The notes under the pieces: model-generated | The model's input: the letters and a program-made list of their open reading frames with translations, nothing else | The model's database searches: none | Told to the model about the DNA's origin: nothing | NCBI RefSeq assembly: GCF_900116285.1 | Contig: NZ_FPAJ01000002.1 | Location: 649,201-713,200, forward strand | Length of the DNA stretch: 64,000 bases | Source: Sulfitobacter marinus | Lineage (GTDB): Bacteria; Pseudomonadota; Alphaproteobacteria; Rhodobacterales; Rhodobacteraceae | Reading direction: 5' to 3' | Part shown: piece by piece, positions 8,604 to 17,927 of the stretch | How the letters are laid out: every line of letters begins with the position of its first letter | How positions within the stretch are numbered: the first letter of the stretch is position 1 | Position numbers and translations under genes: made by a program

Positions 8604-9638
8604 TTACGTTAGATATACCCGATCATAGCGCGCACTAAGTGATGTCAGGATTTCATACCCAATGGTGCCGGCGAATTTCGCAATGGTGTCAACGGATTGA
8701 TGCTGGCCTATCAGTTGCAGCTGCGCGGGGGTATCGTCTAGATCGGTGACATCTACGGTGATCAGATCCATTGACACGCGGCCCACCACGGGCAGCTTGC
8801 GCCCTTCATGCGTCAGGGTTGCACCGCTGCCCATGGCGCGGATCAAGCCATCCGCGTAGCCGCCAGACACGGTAGCGATCTGCGAGGGGCGCGCCGCTGT
8901 CCACGCACAGCTATAGCCGACAGAATCCCCCTGATCCACATCGCGGACTTGAATGACTGGCAGATCGAGGGTGATCACAGGGCGGGCATCGATAAAGGGC
9001 AAACCGCCATACAGCCCGATGCCGGGGCGGGTCAGGTCAAAATGATAGTCTTTGCCCAGCAGGATGCCGCCGGTGGCGCTGAGAGACAGGGGTACCTCGA
9101 CGCCGGCGGTCATCTCGCGGAAGACTTCAAGCTGGGCGGCGTTCATGGGATGGCCGGGGTCATCTGCACAGGCCAGATGGGATATGACCATGACCGGGTT
9201 TTGCGACAATGCGATGTCGCGCAGCGCGCTCCATTCGGCAGGGTCCATGCCAAGCCGGTTCATGCCTGTGTTCAGTTGAATGCCAAAGGGGTGGCCGGGC
9301 AGGGTTTCGACATGGCCGATCATCTGATCGACGGAATTGATCATCGGGGTCAGGTTGGCCTGACCGATCATATCAGCGTCACCGGGCATATGGCCGGAAA
9401 AAACGCTGATGCGGGGGCCTGACCCCAGCACGCGGCGCAGGGCGACACCTTCTTCGGCGACGGCAACAAAGAATTCGCGTGCCCCTTCGGCAGCAAGGGC
9501 GGGGGCCACGCGGTCAATACCCAAGCCGTAGGCGTTCGCCTTGACGACGGCACCGGTTTCACAACCGCTCAGGCGGTTCAGCGCGTGCCAATTGGCGGTC
9601 AGCGCCTTGAGATCAATGGTAAGCTTAGCTGTTGTCAT
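8604..9638 (-). CDS. alr: Alanine racemase
   Basis: PLP enzyme interconverting L- and D-alanine for peptidoglycan. From the ATG at 9638 the product has 344 residues; a frame extension to 9677 would add a non-conserved 13. [11 protein letters not shown] contains the PLP-binding lysine (residue 33), and VGYSCAW near residue 254 holds the catalytic tyrosine of the opposite subunit. It heads the alr-pqiA-radA-cvpA run. In related genomes alr normally lies close to dnaB; here two plus-strand genes (9971-12044) separate them. Confidence 0.95.
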   Translation of the reverse strand: MTTAKLTIDLKALTANWHALNRLSGCETGAVVKANAYGLGIDRVAPALAAEGAREFFVAVAEEGVALRRVLGSGPRISVFSGHMPGDADMIGQANLTPMINSVDQMIGHVETLPGHPFGIQLNTGMNRLGMDPAEWSALRDIALSQNPVMVISHLACADDPGHPMNAAQLEVFREMTAGVEVPLSLSATGGILLGKDYHFDLTRPGIGLYGGLPFIDARPVITLDLPVIQVRDVDQGDSVGYSCAWTAARPSQIATVSGGYADGLIRAMGSGATLTHEGRKLPVVGRVSMDLITVDVTDLDDTPAQLQLIGQHQSVDTIAKFAGTIGYEILTSLSARYDRVYLT

Positions 9639-9970
9639 GGTTTTTGTTTCGACCGGATGTGCGCCCGCGTCAAGCACCAGACCGCAAGAGGCGCGTGAAA
9701 TCGCTCAGATTATGGTGCATCGGTGCGGCCCTTTGAGGGGGAAAAGATGTTATGCCACGCGGGCAAGACATAAAACTGCAATGCTATGGGTGATAAGGGG
9801 GCCATAGAAACTATGGGGGCCGATCGGTGCCGGGTCTTGCCTTGTGGCCTTGTGTAGTGCCGCAGCGGCATTTTCGTGTTTGTCTTGCAGGATGAAACGA
9901 ACTCGGTAGCTTGCTCCTGACAATAGTCAGGGTGCGCAAAGTGCTCGGTTCAAAAAGGGAGGAACCAACA
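9639..9970. other. Divergent intergenic region between alr and the hydrolase gene
   Basis: 332 bases with no gene. It must carry the promoters for alr (leftwards) and the hydrolase (rightwards). A small hairpin, CCATAG-AAA-CTATGG, lies near 9800-9815. No operator could be assigned. Confidence 0.4.
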
Positions 9971-11299
9971 ATGTTGTTCAAAGGATCTAAACTCATACCC
10001 GCGGTTACGGTCATTGCAGGCGTCGCCGCGCCGATGGCTTGGGCGGAAAACCGGGTCGATACGCAATTACCCAACGCGCCGGAACTGGCCGCGTATGGTG
10101 AGATGGCGGTTGGCGTGCGCCAGATCGATCTGGTTCATGCCGACCAGATCAATATTCTTGCAATCGATCCCGCTGCAGACAAGCCCGAGACGCTGCCGAC
10201 CTATGATCGCCCGCTGGCGGTTGAGGTCTGGTATCCGGCCGCCAATGGGGCCACCGGCGACACCGCGTTCAACGCATATCTGCGCGATGGGACAACCGAA
10301 GTCACGCTGAACGGTCAGGCGATGCGCAATGCAGATCCGGCGGCGGGTGCGGCTTACCCACTGGTGATCGTATCCCACGGCTATCCGGGCAACCGCTTTT
10401 TAATGTCGCATCTTGCGGAAAACATTGCCTCCAAAGGCTATGTGGTGGCTGCGATTGATCACACGGATTCGACCTATCGCACCAAGGCGGCGTTCGGGTC
10501 GACATTGGTTAACCGGTCCTTGGATCAGTTGTTTGTGCTGGATGAAATGGCGCGGCTGTCCGCTGACGACGGATCGTTCCTGAACGGTTTGGTTAACGCC
10601 GATACCGCTGGCATCGTGGGCTATTCGATGGGCGGGTATGGCGCGATTATCACCTCTGGTGGTGGCGTGACCGAAGGTTCAGTCGCCTATAGCTGGGGCG
10701 GCCCGCACGGGACTTTGGCGATCCACCAAGCCGGGACTGACACGCATAACGCACTGCCCGATCCCCGCATCAAAACCGCCGTGGCGATTGGCCCTTGGGG
10801 CATGAACACCGGGTTCTGGAATGCCGAAGGATTGTCTGGCATCAAAATTCCGATGCTGTTCATGGCCGGATCGCAAGACATGACATCGCTGTATGAAAAA
10901 GGTGTCCGCGCGATCTGGGAAAACGCGAGCAATACCAATCGCAGCCTGCTGACATTCGAAAACGCGGGCCATAATGCGGCGGCACCGATCCCGGCACCTG
11001 CGGAATCCTACCGCCACGACGAAGGATTGGGCTTTAACGTCTCGGCGCATTACACCGATCCGGTTTGGGATCAGGCGCGCATGAACAACATCACCCAGCA
11101 TTTCGTGACCGCTTGGATGGATAACTACCTCAAGGGCGACGCGACCGCGGGCGAATACCTTGATCTGGTTGAGAATTCCAATGATGGGGTGTGGTCCATG
11201 AACGATGATGGCACGCCCAAGGAAGATCACAGCTATTGGAAAGGGTTCGACAAGGACACTGCCAAGGGTTTACGCTTTGAGGTCAAAGCACCTGAGTAA
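9971..11299 (+). CDS. Secreted alpha/beta hydrolase (PAF-acetylhydrolase/dienelactone-hydrolase-like)
   Basis: 442 residues from the ATG at 9971, preceded by GGGAGG. Residues 1-25 form a signal peptide (LIPAVTVIAGVAAPMAWA, cleaved before EN), so the enzyme is periplasmic or secreted. The alpha/beta-hydrolase fold is evident: oxyanion strand PLVIVSHGYPGNR, nucleophile elbow GYSMGGYG, acid FMAGSQDMTS and histidine NAGHNAA. The layout fits platelet-activating-factor acetylhydrolase and chlorophyllase-like carboxylesterases; the substrate is unknown. A membrane hydroxylase follows 19 bases later, so a lipid substrate is plausible (inference). The pair is oriented against the surrounding alr and dnaB genes. 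Confidence 0.82.
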   Translation: MLFKGSKLIPAVTVIAGVAAPMAWAENRVDTQLPNAPELAAYGEMAVGVRQIDLVHADQINILAIDPAADKPETLPTYDRPLAVEVWYPAANGATGDTAFNAYLRDGTTEVTLNGQAMRNADPAAGAAYPLVIVSHGYPGNRFLMSHLAENIASKGYVVAAIDHTDSTYRTKAAFGSTLVNRSLDQLFVLDEMARLSADDGSFLNGLVNADTAGIVGYSMGGYGAIITSGGGVTEGSVAYSWGGPHGTLAIHQAGTDTHNALPDPRIKTAVAIGPWGMNTGFWNAEGLSGIKIPMLFMAGSQDMTSLYEKGVRAIWENASNTNRSLLTFENAGHNAAAPIPAPAESYRHDEGLGFNVSAHYTDPVWDQARMNNITQHFVTAWMDNYLKGDATAGEYLDLVENSNDGVWSMNDDGTPKEDHSYWKGFDKDTAKGLRFEVKAPE

Positions 11300-11318
11300 A
11301 CCTGAAAAGGAAAAGCTG

Positions 11319-12044
11319 ATGACGCGACTGCGCATCATGTTTTCGCACGCTGCCGTCGCCCTATTGGCGGTGGCGTGCGGTGTTGGCGTGATAGCGCTGA
11401 CGATTTACGCCCCCGTTTGGGTTTGGGCGCTGGTCCCCTTGGGGATCGGCGCGCAGATGCTGAACGAATACAATCTGCACCGCTATGTATTCCACCTGCC
11501 GCCGCCCAAGCAGCAATGGGCGTTTGATCTGCTTTATGTCGCGCATTACGGCCACCATGATTTTCCCACAAACACGCGGCTGTTTTTCGTCCCGATCTGG
11601 GTCGCCTTGCCGATGTTGGTTGTGAACAGCTTGGCTTTATGGGCGGTCTTGGCGCTGCTTGGTGTCGCGCAGGCGCTTTGGATCGCGGTTGCCGTTGTGC
11701 CCGTGGGCGGGGTGCTGACATTTCTGGCATACGAATGGTTTCACATGACAGCACATTTGAACCTGCCCAAAACGCGGATTGAGCGTTATGTGACCACGCT
11801 GCACAATCAGCATCATTTCCGTGACTTCAGCAAATGGTTCCACGTCAGCCCCGGCGGCGAAGTGATCGACCGCGCAATGGGCACCGCGATTGACCGCGAT
11901 GCTTTGAAACACCAGCAACGTATTGAATTTATCCGTACCTTGGGCCTGCGCCCCGACGATCCGCGCCTTGTTGCGGCGCGGGGCCGGTTTGCGGCGAAAT
12001 ACAGCCTAACCGACGCAGAGATTGCCCGCGCGGCGGTGGTGTGA
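11319..12044 (+). CDS. Sterol desaturase/fatty-acid hydroxylase family membrane protein
   Basis: 241 residues from the ATG at 11319 with AAAAGGAAAA upstream. Hydrophobic helices (AAVALLAVACGVGVIALTIY, then WVWALVPLGIG, then WVALPMLVVNSLALWAVLAL, then WIAVAVVPVGGVLTFLAY) alternate with four histidine clusters: HRYVFH, HYGHHD, HMTAH and HNQHH. This is the di-iron centre of membrane hydroxylases and desaturases. The acceptor could be a fatty acid, carotenoid or hopanoid; nothing here decides. The gene follows the secreted hydrolase by 19 bases, so the two are likely co-transcribed. Confidence 0.85.
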   Translation: MTRLRIMFSHAAVALLAVACGVGVIALTIYAPVWVWALVPLGIGAQMLNEYNLHRYVFHLPPPKQQWAFDLLYVAHYGHHDFPTNTRLFFVPIWVALPMLVVNSLALWAVLALLGVAQALWIAVAVVPVGGVLTFLAYEWFHMTAHLNLPKTRIERYVTTLHNQHHFRDFSKWFHVSPGGEVIDRAMGTAIDRDALKHQQRIEFIRTLGLRPDDPRLVAARGRFAAKYSLTDAEIARAAVV

Positions 12045-12082
12045 TCTGATTTTAAAGGCTGATTAAGGCAGAGCCGGTGGGA

Positions 12083-13582
12083 TCAGAACTCCTGATCGCC
12101 GCCATCGTTGTTTTGCCATGGCTTCACCAAGTTGCCAAAGCGGGTAAAGCGTCCCTCAAAGCTGAGATCGACCGTGCCAATCGGCCCGTGCCGCTGCTTG
12201 CCGATCACAACTTCGGCGCGGCCGTGCAGACGCTCCATCTCTTCTTGCCAGATCGCCATCTTGTCCAGCTCGTGATCGCCGGGTTTTTCGCGTTCTTTGT
12301 AGTATTCTTCGCGGAACACGAACATGACGACGTCCGCATCCTGTTCGATCGACCCGGATTCACGCAAATCCGACAGCTGCGGGCGTTTGTCTTCGCGGTT
12401 TTCCACCTGGCGCGACAGCTGGGACAGGGCGATCACGGGAATGTCTAATTCCTTGGCGATGGCCTTTAGGCCCATGGTGATCTCGGAAATCTCGTTCACA
12501 CGGTTGTCGCTTTTGCCTGTGCCACGCACCAGCTGAAGATAGTCGATGATCAACACATCCAACCCGTGCGTCCGTTTAAGCCGCCGCGCACGTGCGGCCA
12601 GTTGGCTGATCGGCAGGGCGGGCGTATCATCGATATATAGCGGGCAGGCCTCAAGCGCCTTGGCGGCATCCACGAAACGGCGGAATTCGACTTCGGTCAT
12701 GTCACCTGAGCGGATCTGCTGCGAGGGGATCTCCGATGCTTCGGACAGGATCCGCGCGGCAAGCTGCTCGGCGCTCATCTCAAGGCTATAAAAGCCCACA
12801 ACGCCGCCATCTACAGCGCCTTCGGTGCCATCATGCAAGATGCCGCGGCGATAGGCCTTGGCCACGTTAAAGGCGATGTTGGTGGCAAGCGACGTTTTAC
12901 CCATCGAGGGACGACCGGCGAGGATCAAAAGGTCAGAGCGGTGCAAGCCCCCCAGTTTTTTATCCATATCGATCAGGCCCGTAGAGACGCCCGACAGGCC
13001 CCCGTCGCGCTGATAGGCAGCGTTGGCCACGTTAACCGCATCCGTGACCGCCTTGAGAAAGCTTTGAAATCCGCTTTCTGTCTGGCCTTGCTCGGCCAGC
13101 TTGTACAGTTGCTGTTCCGCCTCGACGATCTGCTCACGCGGTTCTGACATCACGTCGACCTGCGCGGCCTTGGCGGAAATGTCTCGGCCCAGCTGGATCA
13201 AATCGCGGCGCACCGCCAGATCATAGATCATCTGCGCATAATCACGCACCGCAAAGGCGCTGATCGCAGCACCGGCAAGACGCACCAGATAGGCGGGCCC
13301 GCCCAGTTCTTTTAGCCCTTCGTCATCCTCCATAAACGCCTTGAGCGTGACGGGGGAGGCAAGGTTGTTTTTCGCAATCCGCGCGCTGGCAATTTCGAAA
13401 ATCCGGGCGTGAACGGGGTCGTAAAAATGCTTGGGGCCGATGATCGACGCGACACGGTCGTAGATATCGTTATTGGTCAGAATCGCGCCCAGCAGTTGCT
13501 GCTCGGCCTCGATCGAATGGGGCATGGTTTCGGGTGCTTGAACCGTCAGATCACTGGTGTTGATGCTGGAAATCTCGTTCAT
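12083..13582 (-). CDS. dnaB: Replicative DNA helicase DnaB
   Basis: Hexameric 5'-3' helicase of the replication fork. 499 residues, full length. The N-terminal domain starts with MPHSIEAEQQLLGAIL; the RecA-type domain has Walker A AGRPSMGKTSLA near residue 225, LIIDYLQL as Walker B, and the DnaB signature SQLSRQVENR then LRESGSIEQDADVV. No intein is present. A perfect DnaA box with two short direct repeats lies 70-100 bases upstream of the ATG, on the promoter side. Confidence 0.97.
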   Translation of the reverse strand: MNEISSINTSDLTVQAPETMPHSIEAEQQLLGAILTNNDIYDRVASIIGPKHFYDPVHARIFEIASARIAKNNLASPVTLKAFMEDDEGLKELGGPAYLVRLAGAAISAFAVRDYAQMIYDLAVRRDLIQLGRDISAKAAQVDVMSEPREQIVEAEQQLYKLAEQGQTESGFQSFLKAVTDAVNVANAAYQRDGGLSGVSTGLIDMDKKLGGLHRSDLLILAGRPSMGKTSLATNIAFNVAKAYRRGILHDGTEGAVDGGVVGFYSLEMSAEQLAARILSEASEIPSQQIRSGDMTEVEFRRFVDAAKALEACPLYIDDTPALPISQLAARARRLKRTHGLDVLIIDYLQLVRGTGKSDNRVNEISEITMGLKAIAKELDIPVIALSQLSRQVENREDKRPQLSDLRESGSIEQDADVVMFVFREEYYKEREKPGDHELDKMAIWQEEMERLHGRAEVVIGKQRHGPIGTVDLSFEGRFTRFGNLVKPWQNNDGGDQEF

Positions 13583-13649
13583 TTACCTTGTACCCCACTG
13601 ATTGTGCCCCGGAACCTCGGACTTAACCGAACCGATAGGGCCGCTGCAA

Positions 13650-13679
13650 ATTGTATAAGATTGTATAACTTGTGGATAA
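13650..13679. promoter_or_regulatory. DnaA box with two direct repeats upstream of dnaB
   Basis: The minus strand reads TTATCCACA (plus strand TGTGGATAA, 13671-13679), identical to the consensus DnaA box. Directly beside it ATTGTATAA is repeated at 13650-13658 and 13660-13668, a ten-base period. The cluster lies between the dnaB start (13582) and pyrE, and is followed by AT-rich sequence. It may be a DnaA-controlled dnaB promoter. Confidence 0.6.
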
Positions 13680-13749
13680 CCCTGCGGTAGCCAAATCATA
13701 CAGCATTTTGCGGAAAATAATAGACCAACTACCAGATGGGGTAGGGGCT

Positions 13750-14430
13750 TTATGATTTTTTCCGCGCGTCCTGCCATTCCTTGGGGGCATTCAAAAACAC
13801 TTCAACCTCGCTTAGGGTTTCTGCATCAAACGATTTTTGGGCTTTGGCCTCGGCCAGAACATCCCACCAAGTGCACAGGCTGTGCAGGCTAACGCCATGG
13901 TCGCCCAAGGTCTTTTCGGTTTGCGGAAAGATGCCGTAGTAAAAGATCACAGCCGTATGTGCACAGGTGGCCCCGGTCTCACGGATTGCATCGACAAAGC
14001 TGATTTTTGATCCGCCATCGGTGGTCAAATCTTCGACCAGCAAAACACGCTGGCCTTCGGTCATTTCCCCTTCGATGCGCGCGTTCCGGCCATAGCCTTT
14101 GGGCTTTTTGCGCACATAGGTCATGGGCAGGGCCATCCGTTCGGCAACCATCGCGGCAAAGGGGATGCCGGCCGTTTCGCCGCCTGCGATATTGTCAAAT
14201 GCCTCGAACCCGGCCTCGCGCATGACGGTGACGGTCAGAAAATCCATCAAGGTCGCCCGAATGCGCGGATAGCTGATTAGCTTACGGCAATCGATATACG
14301 TCGGGCTTGGAAGGCCCGAGGCCAGCGTAAACGGCTCTGCAGCGTTAAAATGCACAGCCTTAATCTCTAGCAGCATCCGCGCCGTCAAACGCGCCATTTC
14401 GGTAGAATCGGGATAGCTGGTCGGGATCAT
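13750..14430 (-). CDS. pyrE: Orotate phosphoribosyltransferase
   Basis: Converts orotate and PRPP to OMP in pyrimidine synthesis. 226 residues. [14 protein letters not shown] is the PRPP-binding loop (acidic pair followed by T-x-G-G), and [17 protein letters not shown] is the flexible catalytic loop with its lysines. It lies 86 bases downstream of pyrC, with a copy of the dispersed repeat in that gap, so the pair probably forms an operon (pyrC-pyrE). Confidence 0.95.
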   Translation of the reverse strand: MIPTSYPDSTEMARLTARMLLEIKAVHFNAAEPFTLASGLPSPTYIDCRKLISYPRIRATLMDFLTVTVMREAGFEAFDNIAGGETAGIPFAAMVAERMALPMTYVRKKPKGYGRNARIEGEMTEGQRVLLVEDLTTDGGSKISFVDAIRETGATCAHTAVIFYYGIFPQTEKTLGDHGVSLHSLCTWWDVLAEAKAQKSFDAETLSEVEVFLNAPKEWQDARKKS

Positions 14431-14460
14431 CTGGGTCTCTTTCTTCTAGGGGGCCTATGG

Positions 14461-14493
14461 CTTCTCTGGCTTTCAAATATCCTCGCCGAAGGC
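14461..14493 (-). repeat. Dispersed intergenic repeat, copy C
   Basis: On the minus strand it reads GCCTTCGGCGAGGATATTTG, then AAAGCCAGAGAAG. It lies between pyrC and pyrE, inside a probable operon. Confidence 0.75.
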
Positions 14494-14516
14494 ATAAAGT
14501 CTATGCCAATGGCCGT

Positions 14517-15557
14517 TCAATCTAAAGCAGCGCTCCAATTTAGCGGCATCATCGGATCAAACACGGTTACAGGCCCTTCGGGCGTGTCTATGTGGTCGGG
14601 GTATGTGGCAGGCGTGCGGGTCAATGTCATGGTTTGGCTGTTTGCGGGCAATCCGTAGAACGCAGGACCGTTCAGCGATGCGAAGCCTTCAAGCTTGTCC
14701 AGCGCGCCGTCTTGTTCGAACACTTCCGCAAGGATCGACATGGTGTTGGGCGCGGTAAAACACCCAGCACAGCCGCAGGGCAGCAATTTATTGGCATCCG
14801 TATGGGGGGCTGAATCCGTTCCGAGGAAAAAACGTGCATCGCCCGATGTCGCCGCTTTGCGCAGCGCCAGCCGGTGGGCTTCGCGTTTGGCAACAGGCAG
14901 GCAATAGTAATGCGGCTTGATCCCCCCGGCGAGGATATGATTGCGATTGATGACCAGATGATGGGTGGTGATCGTCGCGCCCAGATTCTCGCGCGCCGAG
15001 CTTACGTAATCGGCGGCATCCGCTGTGGTAATATGCTCCATCACCACCTTAAGTCCTTGGTGACGTTTGCGGATCGGGTCCATCACACGCTCAATAAACA
15101 CGGCCTCGCGGTCAAAGATATCAACTGCTGGGTCAGTCACTTCGCCATGGGTACACAAGGGCAGGCCAATTTCTGCCATGCGTTCCAGCACAGGGGCGAC
15201 CTTGTCGAAATCCGTGACACCGCTGGCCGAATTGGTGGTTGCACCGGCAGGGTAAAGTTTGACGGCGGTGATCAAACCGCTGGCATGGGCCGCCGCGACA
15301 TCGTCTGGATCGGTATCCTCGGTCAGGTACAGCGTCATCAGAGGCGTAAAATCGGCACCTTCGGGTAGGGCGGCCATAATCCGATCGCGGTAGGCTGCTG
15401 CATCCGCACCGCGCACCACCGGAGGCACCAGATTTGGCATGATGATGGCACGGGCGAAATGGGCCGTGGTATGCGGCAGCACCGCGCGCAGCATATTTTC
15501 GTCACGCAGGTGCAGGTGCCAATCATCGGGGCGTCGAAGCGTCAGTGTCTGTGTCAT
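14517..15557 (-). CDS. pyrC: Dihydroorotase (class II, short form)
   Basis: Zinc enzyme closing N-carbamoyl-aspartate to dihydroorotate. The length of 346 residues matches the E. coli-type enzyme. [12 protein letters not shown] near the N-terminus carries the HxH metal ligands, [13 protein letters not shown] holds the carbamylated lysine, and [11 protein letters not shown] the catalytic aspartate. It is followed by pyrE. Confidence 0.96.
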   Translation of the reverse strand: MTQTLTLRRPDDWHLHLRDENMLRAVLPHTTAHFARAIIMPNLVPPVVRGADAAAYRDRIMAALPEGADFTPLMTLYLTEDTDPDDVAAAHASGLITAVKLYPAGATTNSASGVTDFDKVAPVLERMAEIGLPLCTHGEVTDPAVDIFDREAVFIERVMDPIRKRHQGLKVVMEHITTADAADYVSSARENLGATITTHHLVINRNHILAGGIKPHYYCLPVAKREAHRLALRKAATSGDARFFLGTDSAPHTDANKLLPCGCAGCFTAPNTMSILAEVFEQDGALDKLEGFASLNGPAFYGLPANSQTMTLTRTPATYPDHIDTPEGPVTVFDPMMPLNWSAALD

Positions 15558-15600
15558 GGCGATCAGCTAGCACAGAGGTCTGATCCGCGCCAGAGGGCAT

Positions 15601-15629
15601 GAAAATTACCCCGCAGGCTGTACGCGGGG
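15601..15629 (-). terminator. Probable terminator after the gene ending at 15649
   Basis: CCCCGC (15609-15614) pairs with GCGGGG (15624-15629) around an eight-base loop. On the minus strand it is followed by TAATTTTC, a modest T-run. It lies 20 bases beyond the stop at 15649. Confidence 0.5.
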
Positions 15630-15648
15630 CCCGTACACGCGTCGCGCC

Positions 15649-16698
15649 TTATGCCGTCGCGCTGTCGTCAGAGACCTCTGGGGTATCACGCGCCATTGCA
15701 GCAGGATCTGTTGCGTCTTCTACGGCTGCGACGGGCTCTTCCGCCGGGGCTGGGTTTTGTGCCTCTGCCTCTTGTCTCAGCTCGGCTTCGATCGCTCTTT
15801 GCCGGCGAGAGAACCGTGGCGCTTGCATCCGTGCATTCACATAGCGGCACAGGCTTAGGATCAGTATCTTGCGATCCTGCGCCTCTAGGGTGGCAAGCAG
15901 GGACTTCAAATATTTGCGGTAATCACGCCGCGCGCGGTACAGTTTGGCAAAGCTGGATGCATTCAACTGGCCATCGGCCGCAAGTTTGAGCAATGCTTCA
16001 AGCTGGTCGATCTGCAATAGTTCGCTTTGTAAGGCGACACCCATATGGGCCATGCGAAACTTGGTCACGTTGGGCCGGGTGAACAGCGCGGCATGCATCG
16101 CATCCAACGTCACTTTGGGATCATATAGAACAAAGGCATGTGCCGCAGCATCCAGCATGTCCGGCGCATATCCAAAGCGCGACGTGAAATCGGTGCGGCG
16201 CATTTCGACAAACCGGTCGTCCCATTCCGTCACCCGCGGGTCCAATGTGGCTTGGGGTTGGATCATCACAACCTGCGCGCCGGGGGACGCGACCGAATAC
16301 GCCGCCGCCGCATAGCCGCCAGGCCCTGCACCGTAAAAGATAACCCGTTCGAATTTATCAAAAAATCCGTCATCAATGAATTTGTCAAAGCGATCATAAA
16401 CCGCCGGATCGCGAAACCATGTGTCGCCTTCGCTGGCAATGCACAGATGCGACCAGCCATAGCTGCGCACCATTTCCCACCCCAAGGGATGTGACATCTC
16501 GGACAAAGCGCGCATGCCATTTACCGTCTCGAATGTCACCAGCAAGGTGGGTTTGCGTTCCACAAAGATTGCGTAATGCGCATCGCCAAGGTTCTCAAAG
16601 AAACCGTCTTCCTCGGCGACTTCGGACAGGGCCAGCAACCAGTCGTCTTTTTGCAGCCCTGTCAGGGGGGCGTCGATCGTGAAAGGTGCGTCGATCAT
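15649..16698 (-). CDS. Uncharacterised protein of a roseobacter family often labelled PAPS-reductase-like
   Basis: 349 residues from the ATG at 16698, chosen because AAGGACGC precedes it; an upstream ATG at 16737 has no ribosome binding site. The middle contains VIFYGAGPGGYAAAAYSVA, a strand-Gly-rich loop-helix like the nucleophile region of an alpha/beta hydrolase but with Ala/Gly where Ser would be expected, followed by VVMIQPQATLD. Residues about 290-349 are Ala/Pro/Glu-rich and look disordered. I recall similar proteins being called phosphoadenosine phosphosulfate reductase, but no PAPS-reductase motif (such as the ECGIH cysteine) is visible, so that name should not be trusted. Function unknown. 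Confidence 0.75.
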   Translation of the reverse strand: MIDAPFTIDAPLTGLQKDDWLLALSEVAEEDGFFENLGDAHYAIFVERKPTLLVTFETVNGMRALSEMSHPLGWEMVRSYGWSHLCIASEGDTWFRDPAVYDRFDKFIDDGFFDKFERVIFYGAGPGGYAAAAYSVASPGAQVVMIQPQATLDPRVTEWDDRFVEMRRTDFTSRFGYAPDMLDAAAHAFVLYDPKVTLDAMHAALFTRPNVTKFRMAHMGVALQSELLQIDQLEALLKLAADGQLNASSFAKLYRARRDYRKYLKSLLATLEAQDRKILILSLCRYVNARMQAPRFSRRQRAIEAELRQEAEAQNPAPAEEPVAAVEDATDPAAMARDTPEVSDDSATA

Positions 16699-16942
16699 TG
16701 TTGCGTCCTTATTCGATAATATGCGCGTTTTTTGCATTGTTAACCAAAGTTAGCGGTTCAATACGGCATAAATGCGGTAAATGCATGAGACTTTAGGGCA
16801 AAAATGGGCCAATTTCGCTGCGGCTGCGCGCAAAGGCGTACATGTGGGGGCGGTGTAAGTAGGGTCGATCTTTCGCCAAACTTGCCTTGGCTCTTGACCA
16901 TATGGCATCAGAATGCACCTTTGGTGCCTCAAAGGGGACGCC

Positions 16943-17854
16943 ATGACAGATATATCGTCGATTGATGCGGTGCAAACCATGCTTGAGGGGCAGGGCTATG
17001 TATGTGGACGCGCGTTGGGCACAGTCGTCTTCCTCAGTTTGACCCTTGGCCGTCCATTATTCCTCGAAGGTGAGGCGGGCGTTGGTAAGACCGAGATCGC
17101 CAAGGCACTGGCCGCGGGGCTGAACCGCAAACTGATCCGGCTGCAATGCTACGAGGGGCTTGATGCGTCCTCTGCCGTATATGAATGGAATTTTCCGGCG
17201 CAAATGGTCGCGATCCGCACCGCCGAAGCCGCCGGCGATACCTCGCGCACGGCATTGACGACCGAGCTTTTCAGCGATGATTTCCTGATTGAGCGCCCTT
17301 TGCTCGAGGCCATGCGCCCGGACGACCGCGGCGCGCCCATTTTGTTGATTGACGAAGTGGACCGCACCGATGCCCCGTTCGAGGCTTTCCTTCTTGAGGC
17401 GCTCAGCGATTTTCAGGTGACTATCCCGGAATTGGGCACGATCAAAGCGCCGGAACCGCCGATCGTGATCCTGACCTCGAACCGCACCCGCGAGGTACAT
17501 GACGCTCTTAAACGCCGCTGCCTCTATCACTGGGTCGACTACCCCGATTTTGACCGGGAAATAGAGATCCTCGCCGCCCGCGCCCCCGAAGCCTCCACAT
17601 CGCTTAGCCGCGAAGTCGTTGCCTTTGTTCAGCAGTTGCGGACCGAAGACCTGTTCAAGAAACCCGGTGTGGCGGAAACCATCGACTGGGCAAAATGCCT
17701 GCTGGCACTGGATGTGATCAACCTAAGCCCCGAGGTCATCGCCGACACGCTCGGCGCAATCCTGAAGTACCAAGACGACATCGCCAAACTTCACGGCTCA
17801 GAGGCCAAGCGCATCCTCGACCAAGCTCAAGCGTCGCTCGACCCCGCGATATGA
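16943..17854 (+). CDS. MoxR-family AAA+ ATPase
   Basis: 303 residues from the ATG at 16943 with AAAGGGG upstream. Walker A GEAGVGKT is at residues 43-50, Walker B ILLIDEVDR follows, and the sensor-1 segment is ILTSNRTRE. MoxR ATPases act as chaperones that insert metals or assemble complexes and are usually encoded beside a von Willebrand A protein, as here (gene starting at 17928). Such CoxD/CoxE-like pairs can mature molybdenum CO dehydrogenase, but no cox structural genes are visible in the window, so the client is unknown. Confidence 0.9.
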   Translation: MTDISSIDAVQTMLEGQGYVCGRALGTVVFLSLTLGRPLFLEGEAGVGKTEIAKALAAGLNRKLIRLQCYEGLDASSAVYEWNFPAQMVAIRTAEAAGDTSRTALTTELFSDDFLIERPLLEAMRPDDRGAPILLIDEVDRTDAPFEAFLLEALSDFQVTIPELGTIKAPEPPIVILTSNRTREVHDALKRRCLYHWVDYPDFDREIEILAARAPEASTSLSREVVAFVQQLRTEDLFKKPGVAETIDWAKCLLALDVINLSPEVIADTLGAILKYQDDIAKLHGSEAKRILDQAQASLDPAI

Positions 17855-17895
17855 TGTCTCTTCCAATTCCAAATGGGGATAAATCCTCGGGGGTT

Positions 17896-17914
17896 TGGGG
17901 GCAGACAGCCCCCA
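17896..17914. repeat. Perfect GC hairpin between the MoxR and VWA genes
   Basis: TGGGGGC (17896-17902) and GCCCCCA (17908-17914) form a 7-bp stem with an AGACA loop. It ends 13 bases before the VWA start codon. It may weaken read-through or hide the translation start; the VWA gene has no clear Shine-Dalgarno sequence. Confidence 0.6.
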
Positions 17915-17927
17915 TGACGTAATAATT

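Noticed and set aside
17895..17927. TTG start for the VWA protein
   Set aside because: It would place the start inside a stable hairpin and add a segment with no family similarity.
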